NCBI GenBank assembly: GCA_014238415.1
Contig: JABABA010000009.1
Span: forward strand, 1-64,000
Length of the DNA: 64,000 nucleotides
Reading direction: 5' to 3'
Source: Planctomycetota bacterium
Lineage (GTDB): Bacteria > Planctomycetota > UBA1135 > GCA-002686595
The position numbers were made by a program, and so were the translations under genes. Numbering within the stretch: the first letter of the stretch is position 1; each line of letters begins with the position of its first letter. Under the pieces are notes generated by a model. The model was not told the DNA's origin and did not search any database. It was given only the letters and a program-made list of their open reading frames with translations. Shown here piece by piece: positions 25,385 to 38,046 of this stretch.

Positions 25385-26797
25385 ATGAGTGACCAAAAAT
25401 CAAAGGGCCGCACAGCGATTCTGGTGGCGGACGACGACGCAGATGTGCGTCTGGCCCTTGAGATGTCCCTCTCCTATGAAGGGTTTGAAATCTGGACAGC
25501 CAAGGATGGGGAAGAGGCCTGGAAGCGGCTGCAAAAGGGCATCGCCGAGGACAAGCCCGCTGCGCTTGTGCTCTCGGATCTGAAGATGCCAAAACTCGAT
25601 GGCATGGGACTGCTTGAGAAAATCTCATCCCTCGACAATCCACCGCAGGTGGTTGTGATCAGCGGCCACGGTGATGTGGAAGTAGCCGTTGCCGCCATGC
25701 AACAAGGCGCGGCAAACTTCTTGGAAAAACCCCTGGATGAAAACCGCCTGAGGGCAACAATCCGAGCAACCCTGCGCCAGGGCGAGCTGACCCAGGAGAA
25801 CCGAGAACTACGCAGCAAGCTGGTTCAGAACTGGGAACTGGTGGGCCAGAGCGAGTCAATAGAACGCCTGCGCCGCCAACTCAGGCAAGTGGCCGCCAGC
25901 GAAGCCACGGTCTTGATCACCGGCGAGAACGGAGTCGGCAAGGAAGTGGTGGCGCGCAACCTGCACGCCCAATCCCCCCGCGCCGCAGCCCCGTTCATCG
26001 CGGTCAATTGCGCAGCTATCCCAAGTGACCTGATCGAGTCACAACTTTTTGGACACGAGAAGGGTTCCTTCACCGGAGCCAACGAACGGCACATCGGGCA
26101 CTTCGAAGCCGCAGACGGAGGCACCCTGTTCTTGGACGAGATCGGCGACATGCCTGCGGAAGCACAATCCAAGGTCTTGCGCTCACTTGAATCCCACGAG
26201 GTGGTTCGCGTGGGCACCAGTTCCGGCCGCAAGGTGGACATCCGCGTGATCGCCGCTACCAACGCAGATCTGGCCGCCGCGGTGGAGGAGGGCAGCTTCC
26301 GCATGGACCTCTTCTACCGGCTGAATGTGGTGCCCCTGCGAGTCCCGGCCCTGCGCGAACGCGTTGAGGACATCCCCCTCCTGGCAGCTCACTTCCTCGC
26401 AAAAAGCGCCGAACGCACAGGGCTGCCCTGCCTGACCCTTGCCCCGGAAACCCAGCTGCTCCTCGCTCAGCAGGACTTCCCCGGCAATGTGCGCCAACTA
26501 CGCAACCTGATGGAAGGTGCAGCGATCTTCTCAGACGGAACCTCTATACAACCCGCCGACCTGGAATCCGTCCTCTCCAACGGCCCGGGTCTGGTAACCC
26601 CCCGCCAGCCTTCAGCCAACAAGGGGCACGACCCCTACGACGCCGCCACCTTCGAGGAGTTCAAGATCCAGGCCGAGACACTCTTCATCCGCCTGCGCCT
26701 CGAACGCAACGACGGCAACATCAAGCGCACCGCCGAGGAACTCGGTATGCAGCGCAGTCACCTCTATAAGAAGCTGGATCGGTACGGACTCAGGTAG
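25385..26797 (+). CDS. Sigma-54-dependent response regulator, NtrC family
   Basis: The 470-residue product has three domains. A receiver (1-125) has acidic pocket DDD (16-18) and phosphorylation site Asp65 in LSDLKMPKLDG. An AAA+ domain (150-390) has Walker A GENGVGKE (180-187), the sigma-54 contact loop GSFTGA (227-232, one residue off the usual GAFTGA) and Walker B GGTLFLDEIGD. A Fis-type helix-turn-helix (NIKRTAEELGMQRSHLYKKL) ends the protein. It should activate sigma-54 promoters after phosphorylation. No histidine kinase is nearby, so its signal is unknown. It is divergent from anmK with 133 bases between starts. Start ATG 25385. Confidence 0.94.
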   Translation: MSDQKSKGRTAILVADDDADVRLALEMSLSYEGFEIWTAKDGEEAWKRLQKGIAEDKPAALVLSDLKMPKLDGMGLLEKISSLDNPPQVVVISGHGDVEVAVAAMQQGAANFLEKPLDENRLRATIRATLRQGELTQENRELRSKLVQNWELVGQSESIERLRRQLRQVAASEATVLITGENGVGKEVVARNLHAQSPRAAAPFIAVNCAAIPSDLIESQLFGHEKGSFTGANERHIGHFEAADGGTLFLDEIGDMPAEAQSKVLRSLESHEVVRVGTSSGRKVDIRVIAATNADLAAAVEEGSFRMDLFYRLNVVPLRVPALRERVEDIPLLAAHFLAKSAERTGLPCLTLAPETQLLLAQQDFPGNVRQLRNLMEGAAIFSDGTSIQPADLESVLSNGPGLVTPRQPSANKGHDPYDAATFEEFKIQAETLFIRLRLERNDGNIKRTAEELGMQRSHLYKKLDRYGLR

Positions 26798-26819
26798 AGA
26801 GGACAGCGCTCGAAGAACC

Positions 26820-27449
26820 CTAGGGCAATCGCAATTTCATGCCCACAGTCAGAGCATTCGACTCACCAAGCACATCTTGGTTCGCAGCTTGGATGCGCTT
26901 GTGCCACCAGCCCTTGCCGTAGGACTTATGGGCAATGTCCCATAGATTGTCGCCTTCAACCACCGTATACATCCGCTCGGCAGCAGTGCCGTCATCTTCC
27001 ACGGAAATCCAGATACGAGTACCAGCGACAGGTGCTTCAAGGCCTTCATTTTCGCGGCGTACAACGATTGCGCGAGAAGGCTCGCCATAGTAGCAGGCAG
27101 CAATGGACTCAAAGGTGTCGCCGGGCTGCACGGTGTAGAGCCACAAACCGGGATCCTGCGAGGGTTCCAGCGAGGACCGGGTGATCAGGTCGCCCATTGG
27201 CAGGTCAAGGACCGCAGCCGTTTCGGGCTCGGGGCTGACCTCGGGCACGTTTGCTGGAGCGGAGAATGTTGCGTCCTCCTCGTCCGCGAGAACGGGAACG
27301 CCTGCCACATCGAGTTCCAGGCCATCCGGCGCCGGGTCCACCCCGACAGCCGCCAGCGTGTCGTCAGGTGCCCAGATCTGTGCCGCCCCCAAAATACCCA
27401 CGATGACCAGTAGGACGCTCAAAACGACCAGCTTCTCGATCTTTCCCAT
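26820..27449 (-). CDS. Membrane-anchored protein with two LysM domains
   Basis: The 209-residue product starts MGKIEKLVVLSVLLVIVGILG, a single N-terminal membrane anchor. A low-complexity acidic/proline linker (residues 40-100) leads to two LysM-type modules: YTVQPGDTFESIAACYYGEPSR (about 105-150) and YTVVEGDNLWDIAHKSYGKG (about 161-209). LysM domains bind the glycan of peptidoglycan, so it probably tethers the inner membrane to the wall. The 28-kDa longer frame upstream to 28079 is antisense to the GT39-like gene and was rejected. It converges on the NtrC-type gene. Confidence 0.87.
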   Translation of the reverse strand: MGKIEKLVVLSVLLVIVGILGAAQIWAPDDTLAAVGVDPAPDGLELDVAGVPVLADEEDATFSAPANVPEVSPEPETAAVLDLPMGDLITRSSLEPSQDPGLWLYTVQPGDTFESIAACYYGEPSRAIVVRRENEGLEAPVAGTRIWISVEDDGTAAERMYTVVEGDNLWDIAHKSYGKGWWHKRIQAANQDVLGESNALTVGMKLRLP

Positions 27450-27685
27450 TGCCTGCCCTTGCCCGGTGGTGCCGGGTCCCCCTTTTCTTGATGCGGTGTG
27501 TGAGACCTCAGAGCCGAAGTGGGGAGCGCCATTTGCCTTTGCAGTGCCCCCTGGCCCGAAGTCGAGGTGATGTGTTATGAAGCCGAGGACAGGTGTGCGG
27601 TTGACCTCGACAGGGACGAGATTCGGAAACCCAGGTGACAGAGTCAAAGAAAAAAGAGACGCCGGGGCCGATCGGGTGCGGGTAA

Positions 27686-30175
27686 ATGCCACCCATGGGA
27701 CGCCAGATGCAGGCCTCGGGTTCTCCCGTGCGAGCCAGAAGGCTAGAGTTTGGGCTTCCCATGGTGCCCATTTCCCAGTCTGCTGCCGCCCACCAGGGTG
27801 CAGAGCCCTCTCGCCAGACCCCTCCCCAGGCCTCGGGACTGCGTGGAGCCTGGCTCTGGCTGTTGATCCTGGGCACCCTGAGCCTGCAGGGAATCTCCTG
27901 GCACATTCTGGAAGGCTATCAGACTGCAGACTCCATCGAATATGTGGAGAACGCGCAAGCGTTGGTGCGCGGTCATGATGTGATTGACAGCATTGCCATT
28001 CGCTCGGCATTTTTTCCTCTGCTCCTGACGCCGCCGCTGTGGTTGGCAGATCGCTTCGGAGTGGATGACCAGCGGCCATTGTTCCTGATCCTGCGCCTGC
28101 TTCAAATGGGCATAGGGTTGTGGGTTGTGCTGGCGGCAGCGAGTCTTGGGTCCAGGCTTGGGGGCAAGCGCTCCGGATTACTGGCAGGCTGGATGATGGC
28201 CCTCAATCCTGTTTTCTTGCAGTACACGGTTTCGCCTTTGACGGATCTGGCTGCGGCTCTCTGCATCTCGATGGGGTTGATCCAACTGGCAAGAGCACGG
28301 GACACAAGATCTGGCTGGCACGCAGGGATTTGGATGGGGTTGGGAGTCATTGTTTCCTACAAGGCGATCGCCACGGTGGCTCCCATGTTCCTGGTCTTGG
28401 TTCTGGCAGAGCGCTGGCGAGGACGCGCTCATTGGATCGCGTTCTTGGGTGGAATGGCCTGCTGCTTTGTTTTTCAAGTGCTGCTGGATTGGGCCACCTA
28501 TGGAAGTCCCGGGCACTCCCTGTTCCTTTACATGGGAGCCAACTTTGGCCCCCTGGCTGGCAAGCTGTTCTGGGTGCCGGGGGGCTGGCTGGCGGAGGTG
28601 GTTCCTCCCGTAGGGCGCTTCCTGCAGGAGATCGGAGCGTTCCTCTACTCATTCAGCAGTCAGTTGGGAGAAGACTCTCAAGCAGTCATCGGCGAACAGA
28701 TTCGCGGACGCTATCCCTGGCATTGGTACGCCACGTCGCTACAGGCCTGGTTTGTGGCACCCTTCGCTTTTTGCGCTCTGGCGGGCTCGTGGACCGCTTT
28801 CAGGCACCGCAAGACAATCAGCCTCCTGCCTCTCGCTGCAGCGCTTTTCTACATTGTGCTTATCTCAACCAAGGGCTGGAAGGACCAACGGCTGCTGCTG
28901 GTGGTGCTGCCAGTCCTGGCGGCCTATGGCGGCTGGGGTCTGGATTGGCTGGTTTGCTGGAGATCCAAGGTCACCGGGACTACCAGGCAGAAGGGTCGTC
29001 TGGGCCCGTGGCGATGGTTGCTCATGGTCGTTTGCATCGTCCTGGGTGCAAGCCTGGGCCTGAACCAATTGCTCGCCCGCAATACGCGCAAGTTCTCAGG
29101 CTATTGGGAAGCCATGGCCTGGATTCAACGGGAAGCGGACGCCCGTCAAGCCGACGATCCCCAAGCTCCCGCCCTGCGCGTGGCCAGCGCCTATCACTGG
29201 GCATGTTTCCTGCGCGATGGACCGGGATTGGTGCTCGAAAAACTCCCGCACCAGATTGACGGCTGGAGTCACTTGAGCGATGTGCAACGCCGGAACAACC
29301 TGGGTGCGCTACTGCGCCAGGACTATGTGATCGTGCACATGCCAGTACTCACCAACCCTGGGCACATGGACCTCTTGCACACGGTCAACCGCCAGTTCGC
29401 TGTGCACGCGATGTTCTGGAATCAAACCGACTTCGAAGACATCGGCCCAGTGTTTCTGATGAAGCGCCGCACAGGCGGTAGCGATGAGCGAACGCTGTAT
29501 GCCCGGGAGGAGAACATCGATCCCAGGGCCTATCGCCAGGAACACTTCTTGCCAAGACCGCGGGTTTTTGTGCGGCCTGACCTCAATGAAGAGATCTGGT
29601 TTCTGGGATTCCAGTACGAGGTCCTGCCAGGTGACGATCACGGTTGGATCACTCTGCACCACTGGTGTGCCAGCGACCAGATCCAAGCAGACTATGCCAT
29701 CGTCCAGCGAGTGACGACGGTTGACGAGAGCAATAGCTACCAGGCGAATTTTCAGCCCGCCTGGGGTGCAGCCCCCACCAACAGCTGGACCCGGGGAACA
29801 TTGCTGCGGGAGAGCTACCCCGTGCTGGCTGCCGCCGAACCCTTCGCCTGGCAGGAGCCATACCGGCCGATGGGCGGAGAATACCGGCGCGGAGACCTGA
29901 TGCCCGCCTGGCTCTGGCTGGACTATGTGACCTTTGATGTGAATCCCGACGACGGCTCGGCCTTCATCAACGCGAGACTGGAGCTCGCGAAACCCGGAAC
30001 CCGAGAGCCCCTCAGGGGGCCCGGCGATCAGGATCAGCGCAGCATGCCCGGGGGCTTTGCCTGGAGCCTGGAGGGACATGTGCAGGTCGGGGGTTTCCTA
30101 TTGGCGGTACCCCCGGATGCCCGGGTACCCCTGGATGCGGCTCTGGACAAGGACGAAGGGCAAGACGACCAGTGA
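27686..30175 (+). CDS. GT39-like integral membrane glycosyltransferase
   Basis: The 829-residue protein has about ten transmembrane segments in residues 50-460, then a roughly 370-residue soluble part. The first loop after helix one contains TADSIEYVENAQALVRG, where the acidic residue near the start of the periplasmic loop resembles GT39/ArnT-type lipid-linked sugar transferases. SPLTDLAAALCISMGLIQLAR and the positively charged loops fit the same fold. The C-terminal part (residues 600-829) has no motif I recognise. Start is uncertain: 27686 is the first ATG, but 27761 (MVPISQ) is also plausible. It is divergent from the LysM gene and overlaps the following lipoprotein frame only if that gene starts early. 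Confidence 0.75.
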   Translation: MPPMGRQMQASGSPVRARRLEFGLPMVPISQSAAAHQGAEPSRQTPPQASGLRGAWLWLLILGTLSLQGISWHILEGYQTADSIEYVENAQALVRGHDVIDSIAIRSAFFPLLLTPPLWLADRFGVDDQRPLFLILRLLQMGIGLWVVLAAASLGSRLGGKRSGLLAGWMMALNPVFLQYTVSPLTDLAAALCISMGLIQLARARDTRSGWHAGIWMGLGVIVSYKAIATVAPMFLVLVLAERWRGRAHWIAFLGGMACCFVFQVLLDWATYGSPGHSLFLYMGANFGPLAGKLFWVPGGWLAEVVPPVGRFLQEIGAFLYSFSSQLGEDSQAVIGEQIRGRYPWHWYATSLQAWFVAPFAFCALAGSWTAFRHRKTISLLPLAAALFYIVLISTKGWKDQRLLLVVLPVLAAYGGWGLDWLVCWRSKVTGTTRQKGRLGPWRWLLMVVCIVLGASLGLNQLLARNTRKFSGYWEAMAWIQREADARQADDPQAPALRVASAYHWACFLRDGPGLVLEKLPHQIDGWSHLSDVQRRNNLGALLRQDYVIVHMPVLTNPGHMDLLHTVNRQFAVHAMFWNQTDFEDIGPVFLMKRRTGGSDERTLYAREENIDPRAYRQEHFLPRPRVFVRPDLNEEIWFLGFQYEVLPGDDHGWITLHHWCASDQIQADYAIVQRVTTVDESNSYQANFQPAWGAAPTNSWTRGTLLRESYPVLAAAEPFAWQEPYRPMGGEYRRGDLMPAWLWLDYVTFDVNPDDGSAFINARLELAKPGTREPLRGPGDQDQRSMPGGFAWSLEGHVQVGGFLLAVPPDARVPLDAALDKDEGQDDQ

Positions 30176-30342
30176 GTCAACATGCGGCGGTCAAAGCTGC
30201 ACAGGGCCTTGGGATAGTGGGACGCGGACTTTGCCCTGGAGCCCCCGGCTCCCATCCGATGGTTGAGCAATCCCCCTCGCGCGGATACCCTGATGGGGCC
30301 AGGAACCCCCGGCCCAAACCTCTCCGGGCCCCCGGCACGCCA

Positions 30343-30905
30343 ATGAACTCCCCCATCCGCGCGATTTCCTCTGCCGTTGTGTTCTGCACCCTGGGACTGC
30401 TTTCCCACTCATGTGCTTCGGGACCCAAGACCGACGGCATGCTAGAGCAACCGATTCGACTGATCATGACCGATTTTCGCACCGACACGGAGATGACCCT
30501 GGTCAATGATGCCTGGCTCCAGGTCCAGGGGTTCCCGGGGACCAATGCGAGCACACGAAAGGCGGCCTTCTTCTCGGTGACGCGCGGCAAGAGCAAGACC
30601 ACCACCAAGGTGCTCGACAACCGCCAGGCGGCCCTGCTTGTGAACCACATACGCACAGAGTTTGATTTCAACGAATACGCGGTTGCGGGCCCGACCCCCC
30701 CGGGGGGAGGCTATTTCTCCTCGGCGGTGGAAATCGAAGTGGCCGGCCGATCAAAACACATCGGCTACAAGAGCGGCTTGCCGCGGGAAGCGCTCAAGCA
30801 TCTCAGTGAAACCAAGAAAGTCTTTGTGGCCGTTTACAATCAAGTCTATTCCCTGCAGTCCGTGGAGGACGCAGAGGGCTTCAAGAGGGAGCTAGGAAGG
30901 CGTTG

Positions 30906-30906
<1 letters not shown>
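30343..30906 (+). CDS. Predicted lipoprotein, unknown function
   Basis: The 187-residue product starts MNSPIRAISSAVVFCTLGLLSHSCAS, a lipoprotein signal with Cys at about residue 24. The mature part has alternating beta-like stretches (LIMTDFRTDTEMTLVNDAWL, KAAFFSVTRGKSKTTTKVLD, SAVEIEVAGRSKHIGYKSG) and no known motif. The stop overlaps the kdsB start (TGATGA), which suggests translational coupling and possibly an envelope role. An in-frame start at 30172 would extend it by 57 residues without a signal peptide and is less likely. Confidence 0.7.
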
Positions 30907-33663
<2,757 letters not shown>

Positions 33664-33734
33664 CCCCTGAGGGCCAGGTCCGAACATCGGTGGTGAGTGG
33701 GTCAACCCAACGAATTGATCCGCTCCGTATCTTC

Positions 33735-34904
33735 TCAGCGATATGCGGGAATGCCGGTCAATTCGTGCCCCAAGGCAAGCGTGTGAATGTCGTGGGTGCC
33801 CTCATAGGTGACCACCGACTCCATGTTGAGCATGTGACGGCCTGTGTGGTACTCAAGGCTGATGCCATTGGCTCCCAACATGTCGCGGCAGGTGCGGGAA
33901 GTCTTGAGGGCCATACTCACATTGTTGCGCTTGGCCATGGAGACCTGATGAGGAGTGAACTTGCCCTCGTCCTTGAGCCGCCCCAGCCTCAGGGCCATAA
34001 GTTGCGCCAGGCTGATATCCGTTGCCATGTCCGCCAGCTTCTTCTGGGCCAGCTGGAACCCTGCCAGAGGCTTGTCAAAGACTATGCGCTGCTTTGAGTA
34101 GCGCAGGGCCTCGTCGAAGCAGGCCTCGGCTGCCCCCACAGCGCCCCAGGCAATGCCGTAGCGCGCCTGGGTCAAACAACCCAGAGGCCCCTTGAGGCCC
34201 TTGGCCTCGGGCAACAGGGCACCGTTGGGCACGCGTACATCTTCAAGCACCAGCTCTGAAGTTATTGAGGCCCGCAGGCTCCACTTGTGTTTCTGTTCAG
34301 GCGCGCTGAAACCCTTCAGATCGGTGGGCACGATGAACCCGCGTATTCCATCCTCCGCTCGTGCCCAGACGATGGCTACCTGCGAACAGGTCCCGTTCGT
34401 AATCCACATCTTGCGGCCATTCAGGATCCAGTCGTCACCGTCCTTCCTGGCGGTGGTCAACATTCCACCGGGATTGGAACCAAAGTCCGGCTCGGTCAAA
34501 CCGAAGCAACCAATTGCCTCGCCCGCTGCCAAACGAGGCAACCACTCCTGTTTCTGCTCTTGCGATCCATACGCCAGAATCGGATACATGACCAAGGAGC
34601 CCTGCACTGAGACGAAAGATCGCAGACCTGAGTCCGCCCGCTCAAGCTCCTGACAGATCAAGCCATAGGTCACGCTATTGAGGCCGGCACCCCCGTACTC
34701 CTCGGGAACTGTTGGGCCGAACACACCGAGTTCCGCCAGCTCCCCAACCAACTCCATGGGAAAGGTCCCTGCTTCAAAATGCTCCATGACCAGAGGCATG
34801 AATCGCTCGGAGCACCAGGACCGCACGGCATCGCGGACCATCAGTTCCTCTTCGGAAAACTGATCGTCTAGAGCCAGAAAATCGAGTTGTTGATAGGGAT
34901 CCAT
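33735..34904 (-). CDS. Acyl-CoA dehydrogenase, glutaryl-CoA dehydrogenase type
   Basis: The 389-residue flavoenzyme has the acyl-CoA dehydrogenase signatures IGCFGLTEPDFGSNPGGM (FAD/substrate region), WILNGRKMWITNG and RMWGAN-equivalent CRDMLGANGISLEYHTGRH. VVTYEGTHDIHTLALG carries the catalytic Glu, and the C-terminal LTGIPAYR plus KHKWSLRASITSELVLEDV resemble glutaryl-CoA dehydrogenase. The latter enzyme oxidises and decarboxylates glutaryl-CoA to crotonyl-CoA in lysine/tryptophan breakdown. Start MDPYQQLDF at 34904 fits the family; an extension to 34991 is not supported. No other catabolic gene is next to it, so substrate is inferred. Confidence 0.88.
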   Translation of the reverse strand: MDPYQQLDFLALDDQFSEEELMVRDAVRSWCSERFMPLVMEHFEAGTFPMELVGELAELGVFGPTVPEEYGGAGLNSVTYGLICQELERADSGLRSFVSVQGSLVMYPILAYGSQEQKQEWLPRLAAGEAIGCFGLTEPDFGSNPGGMLTTARKDGDDWILNGRKMWITNGTCSQVAIVWARAEDGIRGFIVPTDLKGFSAPEQKHKWSLRASITSELVLEDVRVPNGALLPEAKGLKGPLGCLTQARYGIAWGAVGAAEACFDEALRYSKQRIVFDKPLAGFQLAQKKLADMATDISLAQLMALRLGRLKDEGKFTPHQVSMAKRNNVSMALKTSRTCRDMLGANGISLEYHTGRHMLNMESVVTYEGTHDIHTLALGHELTGIPAYR

Positions 34905-35153
34905 TGGGTCGCTCTGGGGATTGAGGCGTAGCAGATGGTGCCTTGGCTGGATTGCCCAGGCCCAGCGACAACTCTTCCAGAATACGCGCAAGAAGCCCCA
35001 AGGAGATCCAAAGAAGGTGGACAGGGGGCTCTAGCTCTCCCGCAAAAACAGCCCTCTGCCCACGAGCTCGAAGATCCCATCCCTCCCCCTGCCCCCACTC
35101 CTGGCCCTGCCCCCTTGCCCAGGGGCCTCCCACCTGCAACCCTGCACGAGCCC

Positions 35154-36227
35154 ATGTCCCACACCCCCTGCCCCATCTGCGCCTACCCGAAGGCCCCCGG
35201 CACCTGCCCCCATTGCTCTGACCAATGGAATGGACCCGGCGCCCAGGGCTCTCCCATCCGAGGCATGGCGGGTCTGATTGAAGGCGCCCGCGCCCCCCTG
35301 GTCGGAGCCTCCTTGTTGTTGCGGGGCCCAAAGCTCAAGCGTGTGCTGGTGCCCCCGGTCCTGGCCGTCACCCTTGGAGCAGCCTGGCTGCATGGAGCTT
35401 GGATCAGCCCCTCGATCGAGGCCTTCTTCACTCTCTCCAGTGACCCGGGTCCGGATCCCTCCTGGTGGCAGAGTTCTCTCGCCTGGCTGGCGGATTCCTG
35501 GCTGCTGCAAACACTCAGTGGACTTTCCTCCTTGATCGCCCTTGCCCTGACGATCTGGCTGAGTTTCACGCTCCTGTTCGAAGTCATTGCAGGGCCGTTC
35601 CTGGACGAAGTCCATTCACGCCTGGAGACGCAATGGTTTGGGAGGGACCCTCGCAGCCACAGCGCGCGGCCAGATGTACTGGATTCAGAAGCCGCCACCC
35701 GCCGCTCCCTGCAATGGCTGCTGCCCGGCGGACTGCTGGGAGCAGCCATGGCCTGGTTCTCCCCACTCCTGCCCTGGTTGCTTGCACCCATTGGACTGCT
35801 GATTCCCCTGCTGTGGGTCACTCGCCAGGACCCGACCTACTTGACCTGGCTGCGCTGGGCCGCGGGGCATGAGCTCAGCCTGCTCTTGACCAGCGCCAAG
35901 ATCGCTCTGATCTCGATCCTGATGCTGCTGATCTTCATCTGGCTGCCCTTTGTGCCCCTGGTGGGCACCTACCTGTGGATTTCCCTCTCGGGTTTCGTGC
36001 TGGCCATGGGCCTCTGTGATCTGGCCTTCTCCCGACGAGACTGGCCGGGACGATCGCGCATGGGCTTCATGATGGCCCAAGCGCCCGCATTCGGAGCTTT
36101 CGGGGTGGTGGGAGGTTTTCTGGTGGGCATCCCCATCCTTGGACCGATTCTCGCGGTACCGGCCCTCAGCATCGGAAGCCTGTGGCTGATCTGTCGTCTG
36201 GACACCGGGCAACGGGCTGCTTCCTGA
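35154..36227 (+). CDS. EI24/CysZ-like membrane protein with N-terminal zinc ribbon
   Basis: The 357-residue product begins MSHTPCPICAYPKAPGTCPHC, two CxxC pairs that likely bind zinc, followed by the amphipathic IRGMAGLIEGARAPLVGASLL and five to six membrane helices. LLFEVIAGPFLDEVHSRLE matches the conserved centre of the EI24/CysZ family (VxxxxxxPFxDxV). CysZ is a sulfate permease; other members have unknown function. The start at 35154 is chosen for the zinc motif; the upstream in-frame stretch is proline-rich and lies over the divergent promoter. metG starts 27 bases downstream on the same strand. Confidence 0.75.
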   Translation: MSHTPCPICAYPKAPGTCPHCSDQWNGPGAQGSPIRGMAGLIEGARAPLVGASLLLRGPKLKRVLVPPVLAVTLGAAWLHGAWISPSIEAFFTLSSDPGPDPSWWQSSLAWLADSWLLQTLSGLSSLIALALTIWLSFTLLFEVIAGPFLDEVHSRLETQWFGRDPRSHSARPDVLDSEAATRRSLQWLLPGGLLGAAMAWFSPLLPWLLAPIGLLIPLLWVTRQDPTYLTWLRWAAGHELSLLLTSAKIALISILMLLIFIWLPFVPLVGTYLWISLSGFVLAMGLCDLAFSRRDWPGRSRMGFMMAQAPAFGAFGVVGGFLVGIPILGPILAVPALSIGSLWLICRLDTGQRAAS

Positions 36228-36254
36228 CCCCGCTCTGCGTATCATTCACCCCCC

Positions 36255-37940
36255 ATGACCCGTCATCTCGTCACCAGCGCCCTGCCCTATGCCAACGGCT
36301 CCATTCACCTGGGGCATGTGGCTGGAGCCTACCTGCCCGCTGATCTTTATGTACGCGGCCTGCGCCAGATGGGCGAAGAGGTCCTGTTTGTCTGCGGCGC
36401 AGATGAGCATGGGGTCGCCATCACAATTGGCGCGGAACAAGCGGGGCAAACCTACGACGAGTATGTGGCCCACTGGCGCGAAGGCATCAAACGCACATTC
36501 GACAGCTTGGGCATCGAATTCGACACATGGTCAGGAACCAGCATCTGTCCAGATCACGAAGAGATGACGCAAGAGTTCTTTCGCCAGCTGGATGACCGGG
36601 GCTATTTGATCCGACGTGAGATCGAACAGCTGTACTGCACCAAGGACGAAATGTATCTGGCGGACCGCTATGTGGAGGGCACCTGCTACAGCTGCGGCGC
36701 AGAGAACGCCCGTGGGGATGAGTGTCCCGCCTGTGGAACCTGGATCGAGACTCTGCGGTTGAAGGAACCTCGCTGCAAGCTCTGCGGCGAAGCTCCCCAA
36801 CGACGCAGCACCAGTCACTGGTTCCTGGACCTGCCCTCCCTCAGAGATGCAAAGGTTGCGGATTGGATCAAGGGCCGTGAATGGAAGTCCAATGTCTCGG
36901 CCTTTATCAAGGGCTTGCTGAAGGACACACCCGAACGGGCCATCACCCGGGACATGACCTGGGGTGTACCGGTGCCTGCGGACCGCAGCGCGGGAACCAG
37001 CGGAAAGGTGCTCTATGTTTGGTTTGACGCTCCGATCGGCTACATCAGCTTCACCAAGGAATGGGCTCGCAAGCAGGGGCGCGAAGAGGACTGGAAGCTC
37101 TGGTGGCAGAGCGAGGACACCCAGCTGGTGCACTTCATCGGCAAGGACAACATCCCATTCCACTGCCTGGTCTTTCCCTCCATGTTGTGGGGCACGGGCC
37201 AGGACTACACCCTGCCTCACGCGGTTCCCGCCAACGAGTTCTACCAACTGGCGGGCGGCAAGTTCAGCACCTCAGACGGGCACACCTTTGACCTGGAGGC
37301 GTACCTTGCGGACACGGACGCCGAAGTTGTGCGCTGCTATGTGACCTCAACGCTGCCTGAGACGGCCGATGCGGAGTTCAACGCCAATGACCTGGTGACC
37401 TTCAACAATGCTCAGCTCGCAAGCAACCTGGGCAATCTGGGCTCCCGCGTGCTCAAGTTCATCGCCAAGAACTTCGACGGACGGATTCCTGAATTGGATC
37501 CAGCCCACACAGGGGATCTGGAAAGCCTCCTGTTCGAGTGCTGTGCAGATTGCGAAGACCCGGGCATGGACATCAAGGCCTTCCGCTTCCGCCGCGCCCT
37601 GGAAGATGTGCTGGCCCTGGCCACCGCCGCCAATGTATTCATGCAGCGCTGCGAACCGTGGAAGACCAACAAGACCGACGCGGCTTTGGCCGGCAGCCAA
37701 CTCAACATCCTCTGCGAGTGGCTCTCACTCCTGGCTGCCTGGCTGGCGCCCTTCGCCCCGCACAAAGCCCAGGAGTTGTGGCTGCAACTTGGAGGCGAGG
37801 GTCAGGTCAAGGACGCGGGCTGGCCCAAGGTTCCGGGACCCGACAATCCCGACTGGCGTGCGGGACTCGGCGGCAGGCAACTGGGCGAACTGGGAACCCT
37901 CTTCCCACGCATGGACGCGCTGGTACCAGCGGAGAAGTGA
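36255..37940 (+). CDS. metG: Methionyl-tRNA synthetase
   Basis: The 561-residue class I synthetase has the HIGH-type motif in ALPYANGSIHLGHVAGAYL (about 9-27), the CP insertion with two zinc knuckles (CYSCGAENARGDECPACG and CKLCGEAP) and the KMSKS-type loop as KFSTSDGHTF. The anticodon-binding helix bundle follows (FNNAQLASNLGNLGSRVLKF). It charges tRNA-Met and initiator tRNA. It ends after the bundle, without the C-terminal EMAP/Trbp111-like domain found in many bacteria, which would make it a monomeric form. Start ATG 36255. Confidence 0.96.
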   Translation: MTRHLVTSALPYANGSIHLGHVAGAYLPADLYVRGLRQMGEEVLFVCGADEHGVAITIGAEQAGQTYDEYVAHWREGIKRTFDSLGIEFDTWSGTSICPDHEEMTQEFFRQLDDRGYLIRREIEQLYCTKDEMYLADRYVEGTCYSCGAENARGDECPACGTWIETLRLKEPRCKLCGEAPQRRSTSHWFLDLPSLRDAKVADWIKGREWKSNVSAFIKGLLKDTPERAITRDMTWGVPVPADRSAGTSGKVLYVWFDAPIGYISFTKEWARKQGREEDWKLWWQSEDTQLVHFIGKDNIPFHCLVFPSMLWGTGQDYTLPHAVPANEFYQLAGGKFSTSDGHTFDLEAYLADTDAEVVRCYVTSTLPETADAEFNANDLVTFNNAQLASNLGNLGSRVLKFIAKNFDGRIPELDPAHTGDLESLLFECCADCEDPGMDIKAFRFRRALEDVLALATAANVFMQRCEPWKTNKTDAALAGSQLNILCEWLSLLAAWLAPFAPHKAQELWLQLGGEGQVKDAGWPKVPGPDNPDWRAGLGGRQLGELGTLFPRMDALVPAEK

Positions 37941-37981
37941 TCCCTGCGTACTGCCAGCAAGCGGAGCGAGATCGGCAGTCC

Positions 37982-38025
37982 AAAAAAAGAACCAGGGCCA
38001 ACCCCAGCAGAACTGGCGTTGACCC
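37982..38025 (-). terminator. Terminator for HU gene
   Basis: On the minus strand GGTCAACGCCAG pairs with CTGGGGTTGGCC (one mismatch, one wobble) around a TTCTG loop, and CTGGTTC then seven T residues follow. It lies 22 bases after the HU stop. Confidence 0.6.
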
Positions 38026-38046
38026 CGGTGTGATTAGTGAGGACGT

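Noticed and set aside
28120-29259. 379-codon plus-strand open frame
   Set aside because: It lies in another frame of the GT39-like gene, which has clear membrane helices in its own frame.
37941-37980. Intrinsic terminator for metG on the plus strand
   Set aside because: ACTGCC...GGCAGT can pair, but the stem is short and is followed by A residues rather than T on this strand.
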